Shown here in pieces: positions 25,050-33,428 of a stretch of 39,079 nt of DNA (position 1 is the stretch's first letter; the number at the start of each line of letters is the position of its first letter). The DNA comes from Streptomyces phyllanthi (lineage in GTDB: Bacteria > Actinomycetota > Actinomycetes > Streptomycetales > Streptomycetaceae), in contig NZ_VJZE01000032.1 of the NCBI RefSeq assembly GCF_009377205.1, positions 1 to 39,079 on the forward strand. Reading direction: 5' to 3'. The notes beneath the pieces are model-generated. The model made no database searches and was not told the origin of the DNA. It worked only from the letters and a program-made list of their open reading frames with translations. Position numbers and translations under genes: made by a program.

Positions 25050-25283
25050 ATGGGTGCACACAGGAGGAAATGCGACTGGTGCGGCAGCGGCACGCCGATC
25101 GTCCGCGACATGGAACCCCTCAACCACGACTACCAGTACTGGTGTGAGGAATGCGCACGGGCGCTGATCATAAAAGGCGACCCGATCGAGACGTACCGCG
25201 AACTGGAGGGTGAGCCCATCTACGGCCGCCTTCTCGAGGAGCACTGCACGCTCAAGCGGTTCTACTCGTTCGTGACCGCCTGA
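25050..25283 (+). CDS. 77-residue CxxC-pair protein
   Basis: Encodes MGAHRRKCDWCGSGTPIVRD, then DYQYWCEECARALIIKGD, and a C-terminal helical part. The CDWC and CEEC pairs, about 25 residues apart, form a probable zinc site. GGAG lies about 10 nt before the ATG, inside the end of the preceding zinc-ribbon gene. The two small proteins may act together. I cannot assign a function; the setting between two tRNA genes suggests foreign origin. Confidence 0.7.
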   Translation: MGAHRRKCDWCGSGTPIVRDMEPLNHDYQYWCEECARALIIKGDPIETYRELEGEPIYGRLLEEHCTLKRFYSFVTA

Positions 25284-25507
25284 CCACGGCAACGTGAACT
25301 CCACGCTGCCCTGACGCAGTTCGTTCGCGTGCTCCTCGGCCTACCCGATCGAACAGCGGCGACGCCGCGAACGGTGGATGCGTGACGGGTCGTTGGGCCT
25401 CGGTCGTCCCTCCAGGGCAACCGGTGCACGGTGGTGGGCTCCGGAGAACGCGATCACGGTCACGAGTGGCGGCGCCATCGCCCGTATCCGTACAGAACGG
25501 AAACGAT

Positions 25508-25538
25508 TTGGTGGTGCACCGGGAGGACCGTGTAATGT
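25508..25538 (+). promoter_or_regulatory. candidate promoter of the second tRNA-Ala
   Basis: TTGGTG and TAATGT are 19 nt apart, ending 36 nt before the tRNA, the same distance as for the first tRNA. The spacer is slightly long. The rest of the 291-nt gap before the tRNA shows no gene. Confidence 0.45.
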
Positions 25539-25574
25539 TGGCGTTGCCGCCAGGGGAACCGGGCGGAACCACGA

Positions 25575-25647
25575 GGGGCTATAGCTCAGTTGGTAGAGCG
25601 TCTGCATGGCATGCAGAAGGTCAGGAGTTCAATTCTCCTTAGCTCCA
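25575..25647 (+). tRNA. tRNA-Ala (anticodon GGC), second copy
   Basis: A complete 73-nt cloverleaf nearly identical to the first, with the same G3-U70 pair, anticodon loop ATGGCAT and acceptor arms. Differences are in the variable position after the D arm, the outer anticodon-stem pair (TCTGC / GCAGA), the variable loop and one T-loop base. CCA is not encoded. Six T follow at 25651. Confidence 0.97.
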
Positions 25648-25658
25648 CAGTTTTTTGC

Positions 25659-25695
25659 AGATCCCGTCCGATCGGTTTGATCGGGCGGGATCTTT
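25659..25695 (+). terminator. intrinsic terminator after the second tRNA-Ala
   Basis: A 15-bp stem (AGATCCCGTCCGATC and complement, one wobble) with a GGTTT loop is followed by TT. Confidence 0.9.
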
Positions 25696-25700
25696 GCTTT

Positions 25701-25744
25701 CCGGGGTCTCCGGGGTCTCCGGGGCCTCCGGGGCCTCCGGGCCT
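25701..25744. repeat. 9-bp tandem repeat
   Basis: About five copies of CCGGGGTCT / CCGGGGCCT, the last one base shorter, lie directly after the tRNA terminator. Confidence 0.9.
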
Positions 25745-25794
25745 CCGCGTAAGAGAGACCTGGAGTCGGTCCGTCACACGGCGCCGTACACACC

Positions 25795-25826
25795 GAGGGG
25801 GGCTACCGTGCGCGGCAGCCCCCCTC
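25795..25826 (-). terminator. terminator of the NuoF-like operon
   Basis: A perfect 10-bp stem (GAGGGGGGCT and complement) with a 12-nt loop lies 15 nt beyond the end of the minus-strand gene. Confidence 0.75.
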
Positions 25827-25840
25827 TCTGTTCGGCATGC

Positions 25841-27463
25841 TCAGCGGCCGCTGCCCAGGGCCCGGCGGCCGCGGCCCTGCGAGAGGACCGGGAGGTTGTT
25901 GCGGGACGGCGCGGAGCCGCGCGTGTCCTCCTCGATGCGGAGGGCGAGCGCGGGGCAGCGCCGCACCGCGCGCAGCGCCTTCGCCTCGGCGTAGCGGGGC
26001 ACCGCCGCCTGGGCGACGGTCGGGAAGCCGTCGGCACCCAGTTCGAAGACCTCCGGGAGGATGTCCGCGCACAGGCCGTGGCCGCGGCACAGCGTCCAGT
26101 CGACGAAGATCTTCTGACGGGCCGGGCCGTTCTCCTCCTCGGCGGCCGTGCCGCCCGGGATGCCCGTCGGGGCCCTGCCGCCCTCGAAGAGCGGCAGAAC
26201 GCCCTCCACGGGCCTTCCGCAGCCGTTCCCGAGGACATGGGCGGCCAGGTCGTCCGTGAACGCCTTGATGGTCGACTCCAGGAACATCGCGGAGCCGTCC
26301 GGGTGCGAGCACGCGCCGCGGCGCTTCACGTTCTTGGCGACCTGCTTGAGGGCCTCCAGGGCGGCCGGGCCGCCCCCGTTGAGGATGTCCTCCATGCCGC
26401 GCGCGGCGGCCGGCAGCCCCAGGTAGCAGGGGCCGCACTGTCCCGCGCTCTCCTCGGCCAGCCACTTCGCCACCTGCAGCGACTCGCCCAGCGGGCAGGT
26501 CTCCTGGGTGATCGGGAGGATCGCGCCCGCGCCGAGCGCACCCCCCACCGCGTCCAGGGAGTTGCGCGAGACGATCGCCTCGTTGACCGTCGCCGCGTCG
26601 ATCCACTTGCCGTGGTAGCCGCCGGTCAGCACGCCCTGCGGCACCGGCGGGGCACCGGCGAGCTGCAGGATGTAGCGCAGCGGCACGCCCGTGGGCGCCT
26701 CGATCACCATGGGGCGCGCGACCGCGCCGGAGATCGTGAGCATCACGGTGCCCGGCTCGTCGTACAGGCCGGTGTTGCCGTAACGCTCCGAGCCGATGCG
26801 TGCCGCGATGGCGAGCTGGGCGAAGGTCTCGGCGTTGGAGAGCAGTGTGGGCGCGCCCCCGACACCGCTCCGCGACGCACTGGTCTTGCGTCCCGGCGGA
26901 ATGGCCGGGCCGCCGTCGATGGAGCGGATCAGCGAGGCGGCGGCACCGGTGACCATCCGCACCGGGTTGCGCTGCACACTCGCGCGGATGGCCGCGCCGC
27001 GCCGGTTGCTCAGGCCGCGCTCGGAGAGGGCGGCCTCCATCGAGCGCTGGGTGGATTCACGTGTAACCCCGACCACGAGCTGGCGGGCGCCCAGGGCCTC
27101 CGCGACCAGCAGGGCGCCGTCCAGGATGAGGTGCGGGGCACGGTTGATCAGCACCGTGTCCTTGCGGCAGGCGGGCTCGTCCTCGCTTCCGTTGACGACG
27201 ACCACCGGCCGGATGCCGCGCTTGATCGCCGACTCCGCGACCGAACGCAGCTTCTTGTGGAAGGGGAAGCCCGCGCCGCCGCGCCCCTTCAGATTGATCC
27301 GCTCGGAGAGCTGGGCGAGCTGCTCGCCGCCCATGGGTTCGAGCGGACCGTGCACCTTCAGGTGCATGGGGAGGTCGAGTCTCTCGACGAGGTCGAAGCC
27401 CGAGGTGAGCTGGGGAAGACCCACCACTCGGACTTCGGGGACGTCGGGAAGGGCCTCGTTCAC
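25841..27463 (-). CDS. NuoF-like flavo-iron-sulfur protein with C-terminal ferredoxin domain
   Basis: A 540-residue protein. Residues ~20-400 follow complex I subunit NuoF. The FMN site is kept (KGRGGAGFPFHKK, 59-70; VVVNGSEDEPACRKD, 88-102). The NADH-site box normally reading GEET is VTGAAASL (171-178). The Fe-S motif normally CxxCxxC reads SAGQCGPC: alanine at 340, then C343, C346, and C385 in RGACSHPD. A C-terminal [3Fe-4S]-type ferredoxin (about 450-512) has C459, C465 and C503. It is therefore an electron-transfer flavoprotein, probably not an NADH dehydrogenase subunit. Its GTG overlaps the stop of the upstream heme membrane protein gene (GTGA), which predicts a complex of the two. Confidence 0.85.
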   Translation of the reverse strand: MNEALPDVPEVRVVGLPQLTSGFDLVERLDLPMHLKVHGPLEPMGGEQLAQLSERINLKGRGGAGFPFHKKLRSVAESAIKRGIRPVVVVNGSEDEPACRKDTVLINRAPHLILDGALLVAEALGARQLVVGVTRESTQRSMEAALSERGLSNRRGAAIRASVQRNPVRMVTGAAASLIRSIDGGPAIPPGRKTSASRSGVGGAPTLLSNAETFAQLAIAARIGSERYGNTGLYDEPGTVMLTISGAVARPMVIEAPTGVPLRYILQLAGAPPVPQGVLTGGYHGKWIDAATVNEAIVSRNSLDAVGGALGAGAILPITQETCPLGESLQVAKWLAEESAGQCGPCYLGLPAAARGMEDILNGGGPAALEALKQVAKNVKRRGACSHPDGSAMFLESTIKAFTDDLAAHVLGNGCGRPVEGVLPLFEGGRAPTGIPGGTAAEEENGPARQKIFVDWTLCRGHGLCADILPEVFELGADGFPTVAQAAVPRYAEAKALRAVRRCPALALRIEEDTRGSAPSRNNLPVLSQGRGRRALGSGR

Positions 27464-28863
27464 TTAAAGCCTCCGGAAGGCGCGTTCCAGGGTTCGCCTG
27501 AGCTCGGCGTGTCGTAGTCGTACGCGCCGGGCAGCGTTTCAGTGGCGGGACCGCTGTTGTACGTGTCGTTCGGGTTGTACGTGCCGTAGGGGGCGTTCGT
27601 CTCAGCCGTTCCGTAGGAAGTTTCGGCGGGCCCCTGGTACGTCTGGCCCTGATATGTCTGGCCCGGGTACGCCTGTCCCGCGTAGGTCTGGCCCGCGAAC
27701 GTGTCCTGCATCGGGTCGTACGCCGACGGGGGCGCCTCTCCGACCGGCGGCGGGGACGGGGCCGGCCAGCGGGTGCCCGTGTTGGCGCTCTCGTCGTAGC
27801 GCGGAACGGCCTCCGTGGGCTGCATGTCCATCGGCAGGTCCATGCGCTGCGTCTCGGGCGCGAACGTGTCCTGCGAGCGCGGGGAGGCCCCTACGGCACG
27901 GTAGGCGGCCGCGAAGCCGGGGCCGGCGTCCGGCGCGTCGGCGCGCGAGGCGGACTCGTAGAGGTTCGCGGAGGACGGCGTCCGCGGCGGGGGCACCATC
28001 GTGTCGCCCAGGGGCGAGCTCCCGCGCGAGCCCATGCCCGGCAGAGGCGAGTCGCCGCCCCGGCCGCGGCCCTGGCCCCCGTCGAAGCCCGCACCCCCGC
28101 CGAAGCCCGCTCCCGCCATCGTGGACTCGGTCACCCTGGCGCGGCTCGCGTCCAGCTCCTCGCGGCCCGGCCTCGTCTCGGTGCCGAGCACCGCGAGGAC
28201 CCGGTCGGCCACCTGGCGCTTGACCGGACGCGGGGCCGAGCGCAGCGCGAGTGCGGCGGCGACGCCGACCAGGCAGAGGCCGTACATGATGACGAAGACC
28301 GGCTTGGCCTCTCGACCCGCGTAGAGTCCGTGGACCAGCGCGAAGCACCACGCCGGGTAGGCCAGCATGTGGAACAGCCGCCAGCGCGCGGCCACTGGTG
28401 CCGGGGTCGCGAAGGCGCTGCGGAGGGCGCCGGTGATGGCCGTGGTGATCATGAGCAGTCCGGCCATCGAGCCGAAGGCGATGAGGATGGCGGTGCCCGT
28501 GAAGCCGAGGCTGAAGGGGATGAGCGCGGCGTAGAACGGCGCGTGGTCCAGCACGATCTTCGTCGTGACGTGCAGCAGCAGGAAGGCGACCGAGGAGATC
28601 GCGGTCGTCCGGTGCACGGCCTGCGCGAGGATCCGCTGGCGCGCGTTGAGGAACAGCCGGTCGCTGGCGACCAGCCCCCAGATCACCGAGCAGGACAGGG
28701 CGACCAGCGACAGTACGCCGGCGCCGAAGTCGAGGAACTCACGTACTGCGTCACCTCCGGCCAGCACGATCAGGGGTATGAGCAGCAGAGCGGCAGCGGT
28801 CGCAGCCCCGTAGGCCGAGCGACCCGGCCGGGGGAGCGAGCTGTTACTACTACGAGGGTTCAT
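27460..28863 (-). CDS. bis-heme membrane protein (ferric reductase / cytochrome b-like) with long disordered tail
   Basis: A 467-residue protein. About six membrane helices lie in residues 18-208. Two helices carry histidine pairs 14 and 13 residues apart (H84/H98 in VHRTTAISSVAFLLLH; H165/H178 in FHMLAYPAWCFALVH), the pattern of two b hemes stacked across the membrane. The remaining ~250 residues are disordered, rich in Gly/Pro/Tyr, with repeats such as GQTYxGQ near the end. ATG has GGAG 9 nt upstream; the upstream in-frame start lacks this. It is coupled to the NuoF-like gene by a 4-nt overlap. Together they could pass electrons between a cytoplasmic donor and the outer face or quinone; direction and substrate are unknown. 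Confidence 0.75.
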   Translation of the reverse strand: MNPRSSNSSLPRPGRSAYGAATAAALLLIPLIVLAGGDAVREFLDFGAGVLSLVALSCSVIWGLVASDRLFLNARQRILAQAVHRTTAISSVAFLLLHVTTKIVLDHAPFYAALIPFSLGFTGTAILIAFGSMAGLLMITTAITGALRSAFATPAPVAARWRLFHMLAYPAWCFALVHGLYAGREAKPVFVIMYGLCLVGVAAALALRSAPRPVKRQVADRVLAVLGTETRPGREELDASRARVTESTMAGAGFGGGAGFDGGQGRGRGGDSPLPGMGSRGSSPLGDTMVPPPRTPSSANLYESASRADAPDAGPGFAAAYRAVGASPRSQDTFAPETQRMDLPMDMQPTEAVPRYDESANTGTRWPAPSPPPVGEAPPSAYDPMQDTFAGQTYAGQAYPGQTYQGQTYQGPAETSYGTAETNAPYGTYNPNDTYNSGPATETLPGAYDYDTPSSGEPWNAPSGGFK

Positions 28864-28972
28864 GGGGGCAACTCCGAACGGTTCGGGAAAGCGGTCCCGT
28901 GGTCGCACTCTAAGTGGAGCCAAACCGAGCGGTACGCGGTTTGAGTTATTGCGTTGTTACCAAGGGGGAATC

Positions 28973-28984
28973 TCACACTTGTGA
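28973..28984. promoter_or_regulatory. 12-bp palindrome upstream of the heme protein gene
   Basis: TCACA-CT-TGTGA is a perfect inverted repeat in the AT-richer gap between the divergent redox operon and leuS. No regulator can be assigned. Confidence 0.3.
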
Positions 28985-29016
28985 TGCCCCTTAGTCCCCC
29001 TTACGCGAAGTAAGCT

Positions 29017-29031
29017 TTGAACAATGTTCAA
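29017..29031. promoter_or_regulatory. 15-bp operator-like palindrome
   Basis: TTGAACA-A-TGTTCAA is a perfect 7-1-7 inverted repeat, followed by seven bases of C/T and T run. It lies about 155 nt before the heme protein start and 82 nt before the leu leader -10 box. The form is typical of a TetR/GntR-type dimer site. No regulator gene is adjacent. Confidence 0.5.
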
Positions 29032-29112
29032 CTTTTTTGGCCGGTTCTGACGGGTGACGGACAGTGCACTCGTGTCAACGGAAGCCCGTCGCAGCGCGCG
29101 CGGGCGCTGCGG

Positions 29113-29118
29113 TACCCT
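29113..29118 (+). promoter_or_regulatory. -10 box of the leu leader peptide / leuS transcript
   Basis: TACCCT ends 6 nt before the ATG of the leader peptide, so transcription should start at that ATG. The -35 region is poor. Confidence 0.6.
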
Positions 29119-29124
29119 GACCGC

Positions 29125-29163
29125 ATGCGTGCCGTACGCCTTCTGCTTAGCGGGCCGCGCTGA
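29125..29163 (+). CDS. leucine leader peptide of the leuS attenuator
   Basis: Encodes [12 protein letters not shown] with three consecutive leucine codons, CTT-CTG-CTT. CTT is rare in this GC-rich genome, which makes the run a sensitive gauge of charged leucyl-tRNA. There is no ribosome site; with the -10 box 6 nt upstream the peptide is probably made from a leaderless transcript. It is followed by an RNA arm and an intrinsic terminator before leuS, the layout of ribosome-mediated attenuation. Confidence 0.8.
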   Translation: MRAVRLLLSGPR

Positions 29164-29206
29164 TCAGTCCCGACCACCCGTGAGCCGTGGTCGGAGTCGG
29201 CGCGGC
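29154..29206 (+). promoter_or_regulatory. leader RNA arm of the leuS attenuator
   Basis: GCCGCGC (29154-29160), inside the end of the leader peptide, pairs perfectly with GCGCGGC (29200-29206). Within lies a second 8-bp hairpin, CCGACCAC / GTGGTCGG (29170-29194). A ribosome stalled at the leucine codons would cover the first strand. The exact antiterminator pairing I could not settle by eye. Confidence 0.6.
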
Positions 29207-29232
29207 ATCCCCTCCTGTGCGAGGGGATTTTT
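29207..29232 (+). terminator. attenuator terminator before leuS
   Basis: An 8-bp stem (ATCCCCTC / GAGGGGAT) with a CTGTGC loop runs directly into TTTTT, a textbook intrinsic terminator about 55 nt before the leuS start. Confidence 0.88.
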
Positions 29233-29287
29233 CGTTTCTCGGAAACACAGCCGCAGGCAGAGACGAACCGATGGAGCTTTGAGGATC

Positions 29288-32173
29288 ATGAGCGAGACGA
29301 ACCCCGCTGCCGCCGCCGGGTCGGCGGAGGCAGCGCCGCACCGCTACACGGCCGCCATGGCGGCCGACATCGAGGCACGCTGGCAGGACTTCTGGGACGC
29401 CGAGGGCACCTACGCGGCGCCCAACCCGAGCGGCGACCTGGCGGGCGACCCGGAGACGGCCGCCAGGCCCAAGAAGTTCATCATGGACATGTTCCCCTAC
29501 CCCTCCGGTGCGGGCCTGCACGTCGGTCACCCCCTGGGCTACATCGCCACCGACGTGTTCGCCCGGTTCCAGCGCATGACCGGCCACAACGTCCTGCACA
29601 CCCTGGGTTTCGACGCCTTCGGCCTGCCGGCCGAGCAGTACGCCGTGCAGACCGGCACGCACCCGCGCGTGTCCACCGAGGCCAACATCGAGAACATGAA
29701 GGCCCAGCTGCGCAGCCTGGGCCTGGGCCACGACAAGCGCAGGTCGTTCGCCACGATCGACCCGGACTACTACAGGTGGACCCAGTGGATCTTCCTGCAG
29801 ATCTTCAACTCCTGGTACGACGAGGAGGCGAGGAAGGCCCGCCCGATCGCCGAGCTGATCGAACGGTTCGAGACCGGTGAGCGCGCCGTACCCGGGCACA
29901 CGCGCGCGTGGAGCGAGCTGAGCGCCGTCGAGCGCGCCGACGTCCTGGGCGAGTACCGGCTGGCGTACGCCTCCGACGCGCCCGTCAACTGGTGCCCCGG
30001 ACTGGGCACCGTCCTGGCGAACGAGGAGGTCACCGCCGACGGCCGGTCCGAGCGCGGCAACTTCCCCGTCTTCAAGGCCAAGCTGCGCCAGTGGAACATG
30101 CGCATCACGGCCTACGCCGACCGCCTGCTGGATGACCTGGAGGCGCTGGACTGGCCCGAGGCCATCAAGCTGCAGCAGCGCAACTGGATCGGCCGCTCCG
30201 AGGGTGCCCGCGTCGACTTCCCGATCGACGGCGAGCGCATCACGGTCTTCACCACGCGCCCGGACACCCTGTTCGGCGCCACCTACATGGTGCTGGCGCC
30301 CGAGCACCCGCTGGTCGAGAAGTTCACCCCCGACACCTGGCCCGAGGGCACCCACCAGGTGTGGACCGGTGGCCACGCGACCCCGGCCGAGGCCGTCGCC
30401 GCGTACCGCGCGCAGGCCGCCTCCAAGTCGGACGTCGAGCGTCAGGCCGAGGCCAAGGACAAGACCGGCGTCTTCATCGGCGCCTACGCGACCAACCCGG
30501 TCAACGGCGACCAGATCCCGGTCTTCATCGCCGACTACGTGCTGATGGGCTACGGCACCGGCGCGATCATGGCCGTACCGGCGGGCGACCAGCGCGACTT
30601 CGAGTTCGCGCGCGCCTTCGAACTGCCGATCCACTGCATCGTCGAGCCGACCGACGGCCGCGGCACGGACACGTCGACGTGGGAGGACGCCTTCGGGTCG
30701 TACGACGCGAAGATCATCAACTCCGCCAACGACGAGGTCTCGCTGGACGGTCTGGGCGTCGTCGAGGCCAAGGCCCGCATCACCGAGTGGCTGGAGCGCC
30801 GGGGCATCGGCGAGGGCACCGTCAACTTCCGCCTGCGCGACTGGCTGTTCAGCCGCCAGCGCTACTGGGGCGAGCCCTTCCCGATCGTCTACGACGAGGA
30901 CGGCGTCGCCCACCCGCTGCCCGAGTCGATGCTGCCCCTGGAACTGCCGGAGGTCGAGGACTACTCGCCGCGCACCTTCGACCCGGACGACGCCGACACC
31001 CAGCCCGAGACCCCGCTGTCGCGCAACGAGGAGTGGGTCGACGTCACGCTGGACCTGGGCGACGGCCGTGGCCCGCGCAGGTACCGCCGCGAGACCAACA
31101 CCATGCCCAACTGGGCCGGTTCCTGCTGGTACGAGCTGCGCTACCTGGACCCGCACAACAGCGAGAAGCTGGTCGACCCGGCCGTCGAGCAGTACTGGAT
31201 GGGCCCGCGCGAGGGCATGCCGCACGGCGGCGTCGACCTGTACGTGGGCGGTGCCGAGCACGCCGTGCTGCACCTGCTGTACGCGCGTTTCTGGTCCAAG
31301 GTCCTGTACGACCTGGGGCACGTCTCCTCGGCCGAGCCGTTCCACAAGCTGTTCAACCAGGGCATGATCCAGGCGTACGTCTACCGTGACAGCCGTGGCA
31401 TCGCGGTGCCCGCCGCCGAGGTGGAGGAGCGCGACGGCGCGTACTACTACCAGGGCGAGAAGGTCTCCCGCCTGCTGGGCAAGATGGGCAAGTCCCTGAA
31501 GAACGCCGTCACTCCGGACGAGATCTGCGCCGAGTACGGGGCGGACACCCTGCGCCTGTACGAGATGGCGATGGGGCCGCTGGACGTGTCGCGGCCGTGG
31601 GACACGCGCGCGGTGGTGGGCCAGTTCCGGCTGCTGCAGAGGCTGTGGCGCAACGTCGTGGACGAGACGACCGGCGAGGTCACCGTCGTGGACGCGGAGC
31701 CCGGCGAGGACACCCTGCGCGCCCTGCACAAGGCCATCGACGGGGTACGCCAGGACCTGGAGGGCCTGCGCTTCAACACCGCCATCGCCAAGGTCACCGA
31801 GCTGAACAACCACCTGACCAAGGCGGGTGTCCCGGTGCCGCGTTCCGTGGCCGAGCCCCTGGTGCTGCTGGTCGCGCCGCTGGCCCCGCACATCGCCGAG
31901 GAGCTGTGGCGCAGGCTGGGCCACACCGACTCCGTCGTCCACCAGGACTTCCCGGTCGCCGACCCCGCCTACGTCGTGGACGAGGCCGTGACCTGTGTCG
32001 TGCAGATCAAGGGCAAGGTCAAGGCGCGCCTGGAAGTGCCGCCGTCCATCTCCGAGGAGGAGCTGGAGAAGGCGGCGCTGGCTGACGAGAAGGTCGTCGC
32101 CGCCCTGGACGGCGCCGCGATCCGCAAGGTGATCGTGCGGGCACCGAAGCTGGTGAACATCGTCACCGGCTAG
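29288..32173 (+). CDS. leuS: leucyl-tRNA synthetase
   Basis: A 961-residue class I synthetase that charges tRNA-Leu. The HIGH box is HVGH at 78-81 ([11 protein letters not shown]) and the KMSKS loop is K732-M-G-K-S736. The editing domain (roughly residues 300-490) contains [19 protein letters not shown] and the [15 protein letters not shown] motif. The C-terminal domain ends [12 protein letters not shown]. Weak GAGG precedes the ATG; upstream in-frame starts would lie within the attenuator and are rejected. The first ~20 residues are Ala-rich and poorly conserved in the family. Expression should rise when leucyl-tRNA is short, through the leader described above. Confidence 0.98.
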   Translation: MSETNPAAAAGSAEAAPHRYTAAMAADIEARWQDFWDAEGTYAAPNPSGDLAGDPETAARPKKFIMDMFPYPSGAGLHVGHPLGYIATDVFARFQRMTGHNVLHTLGFDAFGLPAEQYAVQTGTHPRVSTEANIENMKAQLRSLGLGHDKRRSFATIDPDYYRWTQWIFLQIFNSWYDEEARKARPIAELIERFETGERAVPGHTRAWSELSAVERADVLGEYRLAYASDAPVNWCPGLGTVLANEEVTADGRSERGNFPVFKAKLRQWNMRITAYADRLLDDLEALDWPEAIKLQQRNWIGRSEGARVDFPIDGERITVFTTRPDTLFGATYMVLAPEHPLVEKFTPDTWPEGTHQVWTGGHATPAEAVAAYRAQAASKSDVERQAEAKDKTGVFIGAYATNPVNGDQIPVFIADYVLMGYGTGAIMAVPAGDQRDFEFARAFELPIHCIVEPTDGRGTDTSTWEDAFGSYDAKIINSANDEVSLDGLGVVEAKARITEWLERRGIGEGTVNFRLRDWLFSRQRYWGEPFPIVYDEDGVAHPLPESMLPLELPEVEDYSPRTFDPDDADTQPETPLSRNEEWVDVTLDLGDGRGPRRYRRETNTMPNWAGSCWYELRYLDPHNSEKLVDPAVEQYWMGPREGMPHGGVDLYVGGAEHAVLHLLYARFWSKVLYDLGHVSSAEPFHKLFNQGMIQAYVYRDSRGIAVPAAEVEERDGAYYYQGEKVSRLLGKMGKSLKNAVTPDEICAEYGADTLRLYEMAMGPLDVSRPWDTRAVVGQFRLLQRLWRNVVDETTGEVTVVDAEPGEDTLRALHKAIDGVRQDLEGLRFNTAIAKVTELNNHLTKAGVPVPRSVAEPLVLLVAPLAPHIAEELWRRLGHTDSVVHQDFPVADPAYVVDEAVTCVVQIKGKVKARLEVPPSISEEELEKAALADEKVVAALDGAAIRKVIVRAPKLVNIVTG

Positions 32174-32194
32174 CTGCTCGCTCGCCGTCCCGGG

Positions 32195-32230
32195 ACGCCG
32201 GAGAGGTTCGGGTTTCGGGCCCTCCGGCGT
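32195..32230 (+). terminator. terminator after leuS
   Basis: A 9-bp stem (ACGCCGGAG / CTCCGGCGT) with an 18-nt loop lies 22 nt after the stop. An 18-bp segment covering its right arm (TCCGGCGTTCGGGTCGGG) is repeated 29 nt further on. Confidence 0.6.
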
Positions 32231-32297
32231 TCGGGTCGGGGTGTCGGTCTGTCCGGCGTTCGGGTCGGGATTTCAGCCCCAGAGGACGATGAGGTCA

Positions 32298-32331
32298 CCC
32301 CCCTGCTCGAACGAAGCCGAGAGCTTGGGGG
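32298..32331. repeat. palindromic element of a type dispersed in Streptomyces
   Basis: CCCCC and GCTC pair with GAGC and GGGGG around a 2x2 mismatch and a 12-nt loop. The core CGAACGAAGCCGAGAGCTTG followed by GGGGGA resembles a hairpin I recall in many streptomycete intergenic spacers. The rest of the 395-nt gap holds an 11-bp GGGTCAGGGTC tandem near 32410 and a possible -10 box TACCGT at 32491 before the next gene. Confidence 0.45.
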
Positions 32332-32568
32332 AGGGCAGGGGCGGCGGGGGCGAGGACCATGCCCTGCCGGTCGCGGCGCTGCCTTCGTACGCCCCCTACG
32401 AGTCGGGTCAGGGGTGGGTCAGGGTCGGGTCAGGGTCGGGTACGGGCAGGATCGGGGTTCCTCCGGAACTCCGGGCCTGCCCGTTGCGTTTACCGTGGAA
32501 GAGCAGCGCAGCAGCCGCCGTGCGGTGTGGGCGCGCGGATCGGACGTGTGGGTCGGAGGAGGAGCGCC

Positions 32569-33369
32569 GTGGACGCCGTGATCGCAGTGGTGGCCCTGAT
32601 CTTCGTGCTGTTCCTGGTCCTGGGCGTGTACGCCACGGTGAAGGTGGTCGGCGCCGCCAAGCGCGGAGTGGACCGCACGATCTCGCAGGCCCGCCGCACG
32701 GTCGAGGACACCACGCTGCGCGCCAAGAGCCTCGCCCAGCCCGGACCGGCGGGCCAGCTGGCCGAGCTCCGGCTCCAGCTGCGTACATCGATGCGCGCCA
32801 CGCAGGACGCGCTGCACGCGGGTGTGGCGGAGGACGAGTCCCTCAAGGAGTCTCTGGGGCTCTTCCAGCGCCTCAGCGCCCACGGGCACGAGCTGGACGA
32901 CGAGCTGAGGCGCCTGGAGTCCGAGCCGGACCGCGCCAAGCTCGCCGAGCGGCTGCCGGCGCTGCGCGAGCGCACCGAGCGGATCATCAAGTCGGCGGAC
33001 TCCCTGCGCTGGGCGGCGCACGACCGGGCACGCCGCTTCGCGGAGGACGACCTCGACCTGCTCAGCGCGCAGATAGATGTCGAGGCGGGCGCGCTGCGGC
33101 ACTGGACGACGGAACCGACCCCACCGACCCCACCGACCTCACCTGCCTCACCGGGCGCACCGACCGGTGCCCAGGGCCCGCCGCCCGCGGCCGCACCCTC
33201 GTGGCCCGACGCCCGGGCACCCGAGACCGCCGACTCGACGGGACAGACCTGGCAGGACACCCCGCGATCGCGCACGGCCGAGGAACCGACGAGGCCCGCC
33301 ATCACCCCACCGGATCCGCGCCCCACCTACCCGTGGCAGAAGAAACCCCGGCCCGAGAGCACGACTTGA
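32569..33369 (+). CDS. membrane-anchored helical protein, unknown function
   Basis: A 266-residue protein with an N-terminal membrane helix (AVIAVVALIFVLFLVLGVY, about 3-22). A long, charged, helical and probably coiled-coil region follows to about residue 178 (many Arg/Glu/Leu heptads, e.g. LGLFQRLSAHGHELDDELRR). The last ~85 residues are Pro/Thr-rich and disordered. The GTG start has GGAGGAG 5 nt upstream. A gene of this layout between leuS and degV is usual in streptomycetes. No enzyme motif is seen; a structural or scaffold role at the membrane is an inference. Confidence 0.8.
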   Translation: MDAVIAVVALIFVLFLVLGVYATVKVVGAAKRGVDRTISQARRTVEDTTLRAKSLAQPGPAGQLAELRLQLRTSMRATQDALHAGVAEDESLKESLGLFQRLSAHGHELDDELRRLESEPDRAKLAERLPALRERTERIIKSADSLRWAAHDRARRFAEDDLDLLSAQIDVEAGALRHWTTEPTPPTPPTSPASPGAPTGAQGPPPAAAPSWPDARAPETADSTGQTWQDTPRSRTAEEPTRPAITPPDPRPTYPWQKKPRPESTT

Positions 33370-33428
33370 TACCGCCGGTCCGACCGCAGGTGACAGGGGC
33401 CGGGCTGCCGCCCGGGCGTTCCGGCAGG

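Noticed and set aside
25655..27517. Long plus-strand frame opposite the NuoF-like gene
   Set aside because: The minus strand encodes recognisable FMN, Fe-S and ferredoxin motifs; the plus frame is low-complexity Arg/Ala/Gly.
29017..29031. SOS (LexA) box
   Set aside because: The half-sites GAAC and GTTC are 3 nt apart, whereas actinobacterial LexA sites need 4, and the outer bases do not fit.
29147..31942. 931-codon open frame on the minus strand opposite leuS
   Set aside because: leuS on the plus strand is certain, and the opposite frame is a GC artefact without motifs.
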